Source: CAMTWB01 sp037441775
GTDB taxonomy: Bacteria; Desulfobacterota; Syntrophia; Syntrophales; CAMTWB01
Assembly: GCA_037441775.1 (NCBI GenBank)
Contig: JBBIRO010000014.1
Location: 1 to 60,680, forward strand
DNA: 60,680 bases
Direction: 5' to 3'
Under the pieces are notes generated by a model. It had not been told where the DNA came from. It did not search any database and saw nothing but the letters and a program-made list of their open reading frames with translations. Of the stretch, positions 34,827-43,817 are shown piece after piece (positions within the stretch are counted from its first letter, which is position 1; each line of letters begins with the position of its first letter). Made by a program: the position numbers and the translations under genes.

Positions 34827-35966
34827 CTAGGCAAGCTTCCCGAAGAAGTGGGTATAGGCCATTTCCGTGCTGGGCGTATTCGTAAATTCGAATTGGATTA
34901 CCCTTTTCACCCAGGCCTTCTGGGAGGCGATAACTTTAGCGAAGAATGCATCCTTGGACTGCTCTTCGATTACCTTGTCCCAGGCCTTCAACTGGGCTTC
35001 AAGAATTGCCCTCGGGGTCTTGTGGATCCTTACGCCTTGCTTGGCGACCATCTCTTCGAGGTCCACGGGGTAACGGGCCATACACTTCCAGGACATATCG
35101 GCGGATGCGGCCTCGGCGGCATACTTCAAGACCGCCTGAAGGTCGGGCGGCAACGCGTCGTATTTACGCTTGTTGAAGACGATTTCAAAGCACTCCATGG
35201 CCTGGTGATAACTCTGGAGCATGTAGTTTTTCACGACATCAGGGAATCCAAGCACTCGGTCCGAGGATGGATTATTGAACTCGGCGGCGTCGATGACGCC
35301 ACGGTCAAGAGAGGGCACGATTTCCCCGCCCGGGATCATGGTGACGGCGGCGCCAAATTCTTTCATAAGATCCGCCGCCAGGCCCACGGTGCGGTACTTG
35401 AGACCTTTGAAGGCCGCGACACTGGTCACCTCACGCTTGAACCAACCCAGGGGTTGGGCGGGCATGGGGCCGGTTAGGAACCCGACGATATTCAATTTCA
35501 AAATATCGCGGGTGAGTTCGTTATAGAGGGCCTCGCCGCCGCCGTACTTAAACCAGCCTAGCATGTGATTGGCCTCCCAGCCGAATGAGGGCGCCGTGCC
35601 GAAGAGGGCGAAGGCCTTGTGCTTGCCGTACCAGTAGGCGCATACACCATGGCCGCCGTCGAGCACGCCTGTATTGACTGCGTCCAACATTCCGAAGGCG
35701 CCTACAACGGCGCCGGCGGGAAGTACATCGATCCGGAGACGGCCCGCGCTCATCGCATTGACCTTTGTGGCGTAGTCGGTGGCAAACTCATGGAAAATGT
35801 CCTTGGTGGGCCAGGTGCTCTGGAACTTGAAGACCACCGGGGTCTGAGCCTTGGCAACCTTGGGCAGGCCCAGGGCGGCCGCGCCGGCCACGCCCGCGGC
35901 GGCGGTGAGGAATTTACGGCGTGATACGGCAGTTTTCTTAGTGTCATTCTTCAACTCGTTCTTCAT
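34827..35966 (-). CDS. dctP: TRAP transporter solute-binding protein, Tat-exported
   Basis: 379 residues. The N-terminus has a twin-arginine signal SRRKFLTAAAG and an AKA cleavage region before QTPVVFKFQ, so it is exported folded. FKFQSTWPTKDIFHEFATDY opens the mature domain, and GLKYRTVG followed by MIPGGEIVPSLDRGVIDAAEF carries the conserved arginine region that binds a carboxylate. Export by Tat suggests a cofactor, metal or fast folding. It is the first gene of the transport operon and has a good promoter upstream. It resembles the mannitol/chloroaromatic-type TRAP binding proteins, but that name does not define its ligand. Confidence 0.93.
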   Translation of the reverse strand: MKNELKNDTKKTAVSRRKFLTAAAGVAGAAALGLPKVAKAQTPVVFKFQSTWPTKDIFHEFATDYATKVNAMSAGRLRIDVLPAGAVVGAFGMLDAVNTGVLDGGHGVCAYWYGKHKAFALFGTAPSFGWEANHMLGWFKYGGGEALYNELTRDILKLNIVGFLTGPMPAQPLGWFKREVTSVAAFKGLKYRTVGLAADLMKEFGAAVTMIPGGEIVPSLDRGVIDAAEFNNPSSDRVLGFPDVVKNYMLQSYHQAMECFEIVFNKRKYDALPPDLQAVLKYAAEAASADMSWKCMARYPVDLEEMVAKQGVRIHKTPRAILEAQLKAWDKVIEEQSKDAFFAKVIASQKAWVKRVIQFEFTNTPSTEMAYTHFFGKLA

Positions 35967-36107
35967 TGTACCCTCCAGTTCTTGCGTTAATGAAAAAAAT
36001 CGTTTAACACGGATAACCCTTAACCAGCTTCCATTGAGGCAATTCGCATGGGCCTAAATGCCTGCATAAATAAATTTTAGCTATATTCATGGCGTTACTT
36101 ATAGGAG

Positions 36108-36136
36108 AAACTAGCATTACGGAATAAGCGTGTCAA
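36108..36136 (-). promoter_or_regulatory. Probable promoter of the TRAP/catabolic operon
   Basis: On the minus strand a perfect TTGACA (36136-36131) is followed after 17 bases by TAGTTT (36113-36108). Transcription would begin near 36101, about 135 bases before the dctP start. The 319-base gap to fmt holds no other gene; a poor sigma-54-like match lies at 36163-36177. Confidence 0.5.
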
Positions 36137-36285
36137 GTTTTTTGTATAGGGGTTATCGATTACCAATGTTTGTGCCAGTGCTCCGGGTTATTATGCAAAT
36201 TATATTCTGAAGAGCTAATTGCCAAACTCACGTCAAGAAAGCCAGGATGGGATGTGGAATTCCATCTGGCTTTGTGGTCTTGGCT

Positions 36286-37248
36286 TCAGTGGCAGGAGCC
36301 GCTGCCGTCGGATAGACAGCGCACGGTCCCGGGTGGCGGACGAAAGCCGCCTTTGAATTCCGCAACCGGCAGGGCCTTCCGGTTTTCCCATTGCAGGGTT
36401 TTTAAAAGAACGTAGCCATCAGCCGCTGCTACGGAAATCCCGTCTGCGGTAGGGATAAGCGTCCCCGGTGGTTCCTGGGGCGTAATCAGACGGCCGACGG
36501 CGTTAAGTATTTTCAGTTGCTTTCCTCCGACGAAGGTGTGAGCGCCGGGCGAGGGGGAAATCCCCCGGATCAAATTGACAATTGAGGACACGTCTAGTTC
36601 CCAGTTGATCAGGCATTCTGCTTTTTTTATCCGGGGTGCAAAAGTTGCCAGCAGGTGATCCTGCGGCCTTGGCGACAACGCGCCTTCGCCCATGAGGCGG
36701 ATGGTTTTTAACAGCAATTCACTGCCCGTCTGAGAGAGGCGGTCCTGAAGCGACCCAAAAGTTTCATCGGTCGGGATGGGAGTTTCTTCCTGTAAAAGAA
36801 TATTTCCCGAATCCATTCCCTCGTCCAAAAGCATGATGGTTACGCCGGTTGCTGTTTCTCCGGCCATAATAGCCCGGCTGATCGGGGCGGCGCCGCGGTA
36901 TTTGGGCAGCAGTGAAGGGTGAATGTTTAGGCATCCCATGGGGGCTGCTGTAAGTATTGGCGGCGGCAATAGCTGGCCAAAGGCGGCGACTACTATCAGT
37001 TCCGGTGACAACTGGGCGAGGATATCAAGAAAATCATCATTGCCCACCCATTCAGGCTGGAATAACGGCAGCTTATGCTCCAAGGCGAAGGCCTTAATCG
37101 GGGCGAAAGAAAGCAGCTTCCCCCGGCCTCGCGGACGATCCGGTGGGGTTACTACCCCGATTACCGGGTAGAATTCCTTCAACAGGCCGGCAAGGGGGGC
37201 GATCGCGAATACCGGCGTTCCCATGAAAAGTATTGTCGGTTTTTTCAT
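36286..37248 (-). CDS. fmt: Methionyl-tRNA formyltransferase
   Basis: Formylates initiator Met-tRNA. The 320-residue protein has the catalytic region LNIHPSLLPKYRGAAPISRAI (Asn and His) and TGVTIMLLDEGMDSGNIL with the aspartate, and an N-terminal FMGTPVFAIAPL. The C-terminal OB-like domain is present. The usual partner def (peptide deformylase) is not adjacent; priA lies upstream on the same strand, separated by a repeat. Confidence 0.95.
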   Translation of the reverse strand: MKKPTILFMGTPVFAIAPLAGLLKEFYPVIGVVTPPDRPRGRGKLLSFAPIKAFALEHKLPLFQPEWVGNDDFLDILAQLSPELIVVAAFGQLLPPPILTAAPMGCLNIHPSLLPKYRGAAPISRAIMAGETATGVTIMLLDEGMDSGNILLQEETPIPTDETFGSLQDRLSQTGSELLLKTIRLMGEGALSPRPQDHLLATFAPRIKKAECLINWELDVSSIVNLIRGISPSPGAHTFVGGKQLKILNAVGRLITPQEPPGTLIPTADGISVAAADGYVLLKTLQWENRKALPVAEFKGGFRPPPGTVRCLSDGSGSCH

Positions 37249-37309
37249 TTATATTGTTTCCTTTAATAAGTTGATTTCATAAATATTCCAAAGTTTCCTA
37301 TCGCTTGCG

Positions 37310-37403
37310 AGGATATGGTTAGGGTAGGGGTGATAATAGACGCTATTTCAATCATCTAGGTCTCTCTCCCCTATATCCCCTCCCGCGAGGCAAGGGGGAA
37401 GCT
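37310..37403. repeat. Intergenic repeat, copy D
   Basis: TATGGTTAGGGTAGGGGTGA, AATAGACGCTATTTCAATCA and CCCCTCCCGCGAGGCAAGGG. The stretch lines up by eye with copy A (GGGGAATATAATGCCGGCTA, then CATCCCGCGAGGGGAGGGG) and with copy C (AAAAATAGGCGTCATTG, then CATACCGTGAGGGAGAGGG). It fills most of the gap between priA and fmt. Confidence 0.5.
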
Positions 37404-37416
37404 GGTTTATTCCATA

Positions 37417-39633
37417 CTACATAAAACTGATGGGATCCACGTCAACCTGCACTGTTATTTTGGGAATTCGCGACGCTAAAGCTATAACATCGCAAGTTAA
37501 TTTATGCAATGAGGCCATATCCCGTCCCTTAAGCATAAGCTGCCAGCGGTGGCGTCCCTTAATCATGCCCAGGGGTGATTCGGCGGGACCTGCGACTTGA
37601 ATTTTTATGTTTCGACAGAGCTCCCGGACGCCTATCCCAAGCTGCCTGGCCCCCTTCTCGCCTTCTTTGGCATCACGGCTGGAAATATGGAAGTTAACCA
37701 GCCGCGAAAAGGGTGGGTACCCCAGGGGACGGCGGAGACGAATTTCTTCCTTATAAAACGTTTCGTAATCATGGCTACATGCGGATACGATTGCGTAATG
37801 GTCAGGGTTAAGGGTCTGGATTAAAACCCGCCCTGGGAGATCTCCGCGACCGCCCCGGCCCGACACCTGGGTCAAAAGCTGGAAAGTCCTCTCCGCAGCC
37901 CGAAAATCCGGGATGTTAAGCGATATATCCGCGAGTATTACTCCGACCATGGTTACTCCGGGAAAATCATGTCCCTTGCTGATCATTTGGGTGCCCACCA
38001 AAATATCGATTTCGCCGGCGCCAAGTTTGTCAAGTATTCGCTCGTAAGAGTCATTCCCCCTGATGCTGTCACGATCTACCCTTGATATCCTGGCTCCGGG
38101 GAAGGCACGGATCAGTTCCTCTTCGACCCGCTCGGTGCCCAGGCCGATTTTTTTAAGACTTAGCCCCCGACACTCCGGGCAGCTCTCGGTTACCTTAATG
38201 GCATAACCACAATGATGACAGGTCAATGATTCCTGTTTGCGACCTCCAAACGGTTGGTGGTAGGTAAGCGATATCGAGCAGTTGCGGCAGCGAAACACAT
38301 AGCCGCAGGCGTTGCAGACCACCAGAGTGTTGAATCCGCGGCGGTTTAAAAAAAGCATTGTCTGCCCACCGGCAATTAGATTTTTTCTGATGGCCATGGC
38401 CATCGGTTCTGAAAAGGGCAGTTTGCCGCCATATTTTTTTAAATCCACTATCGTAACCGGCGGGAGGGGCCGGCTTAATACCCTTTCGGGCAGCGACAGA
38501 ACGCGGTACTTACCGGTCATCGCATTGTGGTAGGTCTGAATATCAGGAGTGGCGGAACCCAAGACCACCGTCGCATCGAAAATCCGTCCCTTGACCAGGG
38601 CCAGATCACGGGCGTTATATTTGAGCCGGTCATCCTGTTTGTAAGACGGGTCATGTTCCTCATCTACAATGATAATTCCCACTTCTTTTAGCGGAGCAAA
38701 GATCGCGGAGCGGGCGCCCAGAACGATTCGGATACGGCCGTCCAGGATTTCCTGCCATTGGTGGCGCCTGGTTGCTTTGCTGACGCCACTGTGGATGACG
38801 GCCAACGGTTCGCCGGGAAACCTGGCCCCTATCCGTTCCAGAAGCTGTGGTGTCAAGGCAATTTCCGGCACCATGTAGATTACGCTGCGTTGGAGGCGGA
38901 TACTTTCTTCTATCGCCTGCAGATAGACTTCCGTTTTGCCGCTGCCGGTAACTCCATGCAGCAGAAAGGGAGAAAATCTGCCGCCGATTATTGCCGACTT
39001 AATTGGTTCCAGAGCCAGTTGCTGCCGGTCATTTAAAATAATGCGCCTGTCCTCAGGAAGAGCGTGGAAGGACCCAAGCTTTTTGGAACTTCGGCTGATC
39101 TGTGTCTTCTCGACGATGTCCTTTCTAAAAAGAGCCGCAAGGACTGGAGATGTGCCGCCTGCTTGAAGGCGCAGTTCAACAAGCGAAGCTTGGCCATGAA
39201 TTTTGAGGTATTCCACGACCGCCGCCTGCTTTGCCGTAAGTTTTTCCGCAGACACCAGGGGATTTTTCAGGCGAATTAAGGTTATTTTTGCTGATTTTTT
39301 ACTCTCCGGGATAGTATCACAAATGGCCTTGCCCAGAGGGTAATGGTAATAACTGGCAATCCAGCGGTATAAAAGAAGGTCTCTCTCGGTGAACTGGGGA
39401 GTGAGAGAGGTGATTTCACCGATCTCCTTCGGGGCGTTGATTTCCGTATTTTCCGCGGTTTCGAGCACATAACCCCGAATCATTTTTTTTCCCAGGGGGA
39501 CGATAACTTCAACGCCCGGCGCTATGGAATCGGCCATCCGGAAGGGGACCCGGTAAGTCAAGGGCTTGTCAATTGGTGCATCAACCGCAATCAAGGCAAA
39601 ACCTGAGGGGGTTGCGGTTGATTCTTCGGGCAT
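37417..39633 (-). CDS. priA: Primosomal helicase PriA
   Basis: 738 residues; restarts stalled replication forks. Walker A HGVTGSGKTEVYLQ, the DEEH box VDEEHDPSYKQ and later helicase motifs (LGSATPDIQTY, GTQMISKGHDFPG, QLLTQVSGRGGRG) are intact. The zinc-binding insert has paired cysteines CNACGYVFRCRNC and CHHCGYAIKVTESCPEC. The N-terminal DNA-binding domain is recognisable. It is 115 bases after the dksA-like gene; GAGGCCTTTTTTGGCC near 39733-39748 in that gap is too short to call a terminator. Confidence 0.96.
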   Translation of the reverse strand: MPEESTATPSGFALIAVDAPIDKPLTYRVPFRMADSIAPGVEVIVPLGKKMIRGYVLETAENTEINAPKEIGEITSLTPQFTERDLLLYRWIASYYHYPLGKAICDTIPESKKSAKITLIRLKNPLVSAEKLTAKQAAVVEYLKIHGQASLVELRLQAGGTSPVLAALFRKDIVEKTQISRSSKKLGSFHALPEDRRIILNDRQQLALEPIKSAIIGGRFSPFLLHGVTGSGKTEVYLQAIEESIRLQRSVIYMVPEIALTPQLLERIGARFPGEPLAVIHSGVSKATRRHQWQEILDGRIRIVLGARSAIFAPLKEVGIIIVDEEHDPSYKQDDRLKYNARDLALVKGRIFDATVVLGSATPDIQTYHNAMTGKYRVLSLPERVLSRPLPPVTIVDLKKYGGKLPFSEPMAMAIRKNLIAGGQTMLFLNRRGFNTLVVCNACGYVFRCRNCSISLTYHQPFGGRKQESLTCHHCGYAIKVTESCPECRGLSLKKIGLGTERVEEELIRAFPGARISRVDRDSIRGNDSYERILDKLGAGEIDILVGTQMISKGHDFPGVTMVGVILADISLNIPDFRAAERTFQLLTQVSGRGGRGDLPGRVLIQTLNPDHYAIVSACSHDYETFYKEEIRLRRPLGYPPFSRLVNFHISSRDAKEGEKGARQLGIGVRELCRNIKIQVAGPAESPLGMIKGRHRWQLMLKGRDMASLHKLTCDVIALASRIPKITVQVDVDPISFM

Positions 39634-39748
39634 AGAATTTAATCCGGCAAGAAGGTTAGGAATGGTTGATCAGTGTCTTGATATATACAGGGAGAATTTT
39701 ATATAGCCAGATGTTCGGCGTCATCAGGTGACTTGGCCAAAAAAGGCC

Positions 39749-40111
39749 TCATTCACCCTTGCGTTTTTCTATCCTCTCCAGTTTTGTTTTGCAGATGATA
39801 CACTGGGTGGTGACGGGACGTGCCATGAGTCTTTTTTCAGAAATAGGCCCGCCGCACTCTTCACAAATGGCAAATGTTCCATCGTCTATACGCTTAATGG
39901 CGTCCTGTATTTTGGTAATAAGCTTGCGTTCCCGATCTCGGATGCGAAGCTCAAAGTTACGGTCTGATTCAAGGGTGGCGCGGTCTGTCGGGTCGGGGAA
40001 ATTTTCCTTGGCGTTCGACATTTCCGTCACGGTGCGATCCGCTTCATCCAAGAGTTTGTTCAATTCCGCTGTCAGCAAGTCTCTAAAATATCGTATTTTA
40101 TCCGGTTTCAT
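39749..40111 (-). CDS. dksA: DksA/TraR-family zinc-finger regulator
   Basis: 120 residues: an N-terminal coiled coil (residues about 1-70, with LNKLLDEADRTVTEMSNA) and a C-terminal C4 zinc finger, CEECGGPISEKRL and CIICKTKLE. The coiled-coil tip has DPTDRA, close to the acidic DxxDxA tip that DksA uses inside the RNA polymerase secondary channel, so ppGpp-linked regulation is likely. It is slightly shorter than E. coli DksA (151). A good promoter is visible upstream. Confidence 0.9.
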   Translation of the reverse strand: MKPDKIRYFRDLLTAELNKLLDEADRTVTEMSNAKENFPDPTDRATLESDRNFELRIRDRERKLITKIQDAIKRIDDGTFAICEECGGPISEKRLMARPVTTQCIICKTKLERIEKRKGE

Positions 40112-40165
40112 GGTTGTATGACCTCTGATAAATTGATTCCCATCTTGCCCATCATTACTATAGAT

Positions 40166-40194
40166 ATTTTATATCATGGGAAAAATATTGTAAA
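40166..40194 (-). promoter_or_regulatory. Probable dksA promoter
   Basis: On the minus strand TTTACA (40194-40189), 17 bases, TAAAAT (40171-40166); both boxes match five of six consensus bases. It predicts a leader of about 48 bases before the ATG at 40111. Confidence 0.5.
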
Positions 40195-40308
40195 GAAAAA
40201 ATCCTGAGCTTTATAAGAGGTTGATAATTATTTGCCCATATTGTAAATCCGAAACGGATGGGATATTAGCCTCCAAACGTATTAATTATAGTTCAAGAAG
40301 GCTGGTAT

Positions 40309-41712
40309 ATGGAATACGCGAACATATATAGCGGTTTGGCCTTGATTGCCGACCCCATATACCGGTACGCTTCCTTCACGGTTCCCCGGGGGGAAGGCCC
40401 ATCGGAGGCAACAGAGAAGGATCTTCTGGACTCCCCATGGCTACAAAGGCTCCGTCGCATCTACCAGCTGCAGAGCGCGCGGTGGGTGTATCCAGCGGCC
40501 GAGCACAGCCGTTTTCAGCACTCACTGGGGACGATGCACATGGCCGGAGAATTTGGCCGGCACCTCTATCCGTCTCTCAAACAAGTCTGCCCTGACCTCC
40601 CATCGCCAAATTATGTCGAAGAGCTGCTCCGGGTTGCCGGGCTGCTCCATGATGTGGGCCATGGACCATATGGCCATTTTTTCGATGATAACTATCTCGA
40701 CCACTTCCAGATCACCCACGAAGATTTGGGAATGGCGATAATTACGGAAAAGCTGGCGGACGTTATCCGGGCCATCAGGAGAAGTCCCAGCGGCAAGTTC
40801 GCCGCTGGGGAGGAATTTGATCCGGCGCAGGTATCATTTTTAATCAGAAAACCCGCCGCAAGCGACAAGCGGCGGCCGAAATGGCTGAAATTCCTCCGCC
40901 AGTTGTTTTCCGGCATTTTCACCGTGGACAATCTGGATTATGTCCAAAGAGACGCCTTCATGACTGGTTTTTCCCTGGATATTGTGGATATCGCCCGGCT
41001 CCGTTTCTACAGCTTCTTCACCAGGGATGGATTGGCCCTTCACCAGACAGGTATTTCCGCCCTAAGCCGGTTTCTCAACGCCAGAATAAATCTCTATACT
41101 AATGTTTATTTTCACCGCACCACCAGGGCGCTAGACATTCATCTACAGGAAATATTCCGCGAGACAATGAATCTTGTTCTCTTAGGTTCGCCACTCGATG
41201 ATTTAGATGGTTATCTGGCGTTTGACGAATGGTTTCTCTACCATAAGGTGCAGGAATGGTCGCAGGAAGATGATCCGGTAAAAAGAGATTTAGGAAGGGA
41301 ATGGTGCAATCTTCATCGGAGAGAAGTAAAGTGGAAAATGGCTTTTTCCACAGAGATATCGATCGACCAGATTCACCGGGGGGCGAGATTTCTCAAGGCG
41401 TCCGATTACGAAAATCACATTAGAGAATATTTGCCGGCGAAATTTAGAAGCATCAATTTTGTAGTGGACATGGCCACCCAGGACCCTCGCCCTTTAAATC
41501 CGATGGCGGAAGTTGACAAAAGGGTGAGCATCTACAATCCCAACACCGGCGTTACTTCACTGGAGCCGCTGATTGAAATCTACCGCTTCATTCCGGCCCG
41601 GGTCGTTCATTTTCGCGTATTTTCGCAAAATCACCAGCAAGATGGAGTGCTTTCTCAGGCAGCCGAGCGCGCTCTCGGCGCCTTGGATAGACCTGAGAAG
41701 ACAAATATATGA
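40309..41712 (+). CDS. HD-superfamily phosphohydrolase (SAMHD1/YdhJ-like)
   Basis: 467 residues with the metal motif spread over HSRFQHSLGTMHM, LLHDVGHGPYGHFFD and the later aspartate in VDNLDYVQRDAFMTG, the pattern of COG1078 HD proteins related to dNTP triphosphohydrolases. HEDLG after the HD motif adds another ligand. It probably removes triphosphate or phosphate from nucleotides; the substrate is not fixed by sequence. It overlaps the NrdD-like gene by four bases (ATGA), so the two are made together and may act on the same nucleotide pool. Confidence 0.85.
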   Translation: MEYANIYSGLALIADPIYRYASFTVPRGEGPSEATEKDLLDSPWLQRLRRIYQLQSARWVYPAAEHSRFQHSLGTMHMAGEFGRHLYPSLKQVCPDLPSPNYVEELLRVAGLLHDVGHGPYGHFFDDNYLDHFQITHEDLGMAIITEKLADVIRAIRRSPSGKFAAGEEFDPAQVSFLIRKPAASDKRRPKWLKFLRQLFSGIFTVDNLDYVQRDAFMTGFSLDIVDIARLRFYSFFTRDGLALHQTGISALSRFLNARINLYTNVYFHRTTRALDIHLQEIFRETMNLVLLGSPLDDLDGYLAFDEWFLYHKVQEWSQEDDPVKRDLGREWCNLHRREVKWKMAFSTEISIDQIHRGARFLKASDYENHIREYLPAKFRSINFVVDMATQDPRPLNPMAEVDKRVSIYNPNTGVTSLEPLIEIYRFIPARVVHFRVFSQNHQQDGVLSQAAERALGALDRPEKTNI

Positions 41713-43757
41713 ACGAGATCAATGAAACAACCGACCTGACTCTGTTTGTGCGCACCTCCGGCGCTGAGTCCGCCCCCTGGAATCGGCAGCGCATTGTCGA
41801 TGCCCTGTTAAGGGAAACCGGCATTGATTATCTGACTGCCGAGGCGGTAAGCAAAGAAGTTGAGAAACAGATCATGGCCTCCGGCTTGACCAGGCTAACC
41901 ACCACGCTGGTACGCGAGCTGGTGGATGCCCGGCTGGTAGAACGAGGTATGGAACAGGCCAGGGGGATGCACTCCACCTTAGGTTTTCCAATGTTTGACG
42001 TACGGCAACTGCTGCTGCACGAAAACAAGGAAAACGCCAATGTTCCCCATGGCCCGGAGGGTACTAATCTGATTTTGGCGGAAGGAATAAAGCGTGAGTA
42101 CGCTCTGCATGATGTTTTCAGCCAGGATATTTGTGACGCCCATATCAGGGGTGATTTGCACCTTCACGGGCTGGGATACATTGATCGCCCTTACAGCGCC
42201 GCCGGTAACAGCCTGGAGTATCTAAAGCGATTTGGCCTTGACCTGCCCCATGCCCTTACGGTTGCGCACCCGGCCAGGCACGCGGAGGTTCTTTTGGCCC
42301 ATATGGTAAGGTTCAGTGCAGTTCTCCAGGGGCATTTCGGCGGACTCATCTCTTGGAATATGGTGAACATTTCCTTTGCTCCTTATATATCCGGCCTTTC
42401 CGATCGGGAGGTCGAACAGTTCGCCCAGATGCTGATTTACGAGTTTTCCCAATTGACTTCCACCCGCGGCGGTCAGGCCCTGTTCACAGACATTCATCTC
42501 TACTGGCACCTGCCCCAGGGAGTAGCCTGTATGCCGGCGATTGGGCCTGGCGGGGTATACACCGGCAAGACCTACGGCGACTATCAGGCAGAGGCCAGGA
42601 GTCTGGCCCGGGCGATTTTCATGGTGTTTCGTGCCGGCGACGCCCGGGGGCGCCCCTTTATATTTCCCCAGCCCGTAGTGCATATCACGGATGAGTTTTT
42701 TGCTGCCGACGGAGCCGATGAATTCCTGCGCTTGATTTGCCAGGTTGCCTTGGAAAAAGGCAATACTTGTTTTGTCTTTGACCGCTCCCGCGAAAACCTG
42801 CCTGGCGCTGATTTAGCCCGTCAAGAAGGAAACAGTAAATATTGGGATGTCAGGCAGGCGACGATCCATAACGTGACGATCAATCTGCCGCGCCTTGGTT
42901 ACCGGGCGCAGGGAGACGAGAAGCGTTTTTTTTCCTTGCTTGACGAACAGATGCAACTTGCTGTCCGCGCCCACATCAATAAAAGGACATTTATTGAGCG
43001 ACTGCTGGCCTTTGGTGATATGGGCCCGCTTGCGGTCTTGGCCATGAAACAAGATGGCCGCCCCTATCTCCAACTGGAAAATGCCCGTTACTTTATCGGT
43101 CTGGTCGGACTTAATGAGCTTGTTGAGATTATGAGCGGCCGGGGGTTGGATGATGACAGCCGGGGGATGACTCTTGGCCTGAAGGTAGTAGCCTACATGT
43201 CCCAGAAACTGGATATGCTGAGCCGTAACATGGAGCTGCCCCTCTCCCTGGTTCAAACCGAAGCGGAGACAACTGCCTACCGCTTTGCCCGGCTCGATCT
43301 TAAATATTTTTCCCCTGCGGCTGGTAAGTTCGTTCGCGGGGATATCGCCTCGGGCGGGATGTACTATTCGAATTCCACCCATTTGCCGGTTTCGGCCGCG
43401 GTATCATTTTTTACACGAGTGGAGATGGAAGGGAGGTTCCACCCTTATTTAGATGGCAAGCCAACTTGTATTCTCTATACCGGCGATCAACCGCCGCCGG
43501 TTGAAGTCGCTGCCGATTTCATCAAGAGGGCTTTGCTGGAAACCGGAGTGGTAAGCCTGGTATTCTCGCCCGAATTCACCATCTGTCCCGCCTGCGGCAA
43601 GACAGGAAGAGGATTGCAGGCCTTGTGCACTGCCTGTGACTCAAGATCGGTTGACGGAATCGCCCGGATTACCCACTACCTGAGCCGTATCTCCGGATGG
43701 AACAAAGGGAAACTGTCCGAGTTGAAAGACCGCAACCGGCAGATGTCGTTTTTTTAG
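41709..43757 (+). CDS. NrdD-like anaerobic ribonucleotide reductase with altered radical site
   Basis: 682 residues with the layout of class III ribonucleotide reductase: an N-terminal ATP-cone (residues about 8-90), a barrel with HLHGLGYIDRPY and VTINLPRLGY, and a C-terminal C4 zinc site CPACG...CTAC. The last block reads GIARITHYLSRISGWNKGKL; in ordinary NrdD the matching block is R-[IV]-x-G-Y, so the radical glycine appears to be His656, 26 residues from the end. The expected Cys-Cys motif before TINLPRLGY is also absent; Cys354 in NTCFVFDR is the nearest cysteine. No nrdG activase gene is adjacent. It may be a repurposed or inactive paralogue. Family assignment is firm, the loss of function is inferred. 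Confidence 0.85.
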   Translation: MNEINETTDLTLFVRTSGAESAPWNRQRIVDALLRETGIDYLTAEAVSKEVEKQIMASGLTRLTTTLVRELVDARLVERGMEQARGMHSTLGFPMFDVRQLLLHENKENANVPHGPEGTNLILAEGIKREYALHDVFSQDICDAHIRGDLHLHGLGYIDRPYSAAGNSLEYLKRFGLDLPHALTVAHPARHAEVLLAHMVRFSAVLQGHFGGLISWNMVNISFAPYISGLSDREVEQFAQMLIYEFSQLTSTRGGQALFTDIHLYWHLPQGVACMPAIGPGGVYTGKTYGDYQAEARSLARAIFMVFRAGDARGRPFIFPQPVVHITDEFFAADGADEFLRLICQVALEKGNTCFVFDRSRENLPGADLARQEGNSKYWDVRQATIHNVTINLPRLGYRAQGDEKRFFSLLDEQMQLAVRAHINKRTFIERLLAFGDMGPLAVLAMKQDGRPYLQLENARYFIGLVGLNELVEIMSGRGLDDDSRGMTLGLKVVAYMSQKLDMLSRNMELPLSLVQTEAETTAYRFARLDLKYFSPAAGKFVRGDIASGGMYYSNSTHLPVSAAVSFFTRVEMEGRFHPYLDGKPTCILYTGDQPPPVEVAADFIKRALLETGVVSLVFSPEFTICPACGKTGRGLQALCTACDSRSVDGIARITHYLSRISGWNKGKLSELKDRNRQMSFF

Positions 43758-43778
43758 AAATGAGCGGATCCGGGGGGA

Positions 43779-43808
43779 GGCCATTGCCAGGCTGTCCCGG
43801 CAATGGCC
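43779..43808. terminator. Perfect hairpin between convergent genes
   Basis: GGCCATTGCC and GGCAATGGCC form a 10-base perfect stem around a 10-base loop between the NrdD-like gene and the oxidoreductase gene. There is no T run on either side, so it may be a transcription barrier, an RNA end stabiliser or a protein site rather than a classical terminator. Confidence 0.45.
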
Positions 43809-43817
43809 AGACTTGCT

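Noticed and set aside
36163..36177. TGGCAC-N5-TTGG, a sigma-54-like match upstream of dctP (minus strand)
   Set aside because: The invariant -12 GC is GG; a better sigma-70-type promoter with perfect TTGACA lies just downstream.
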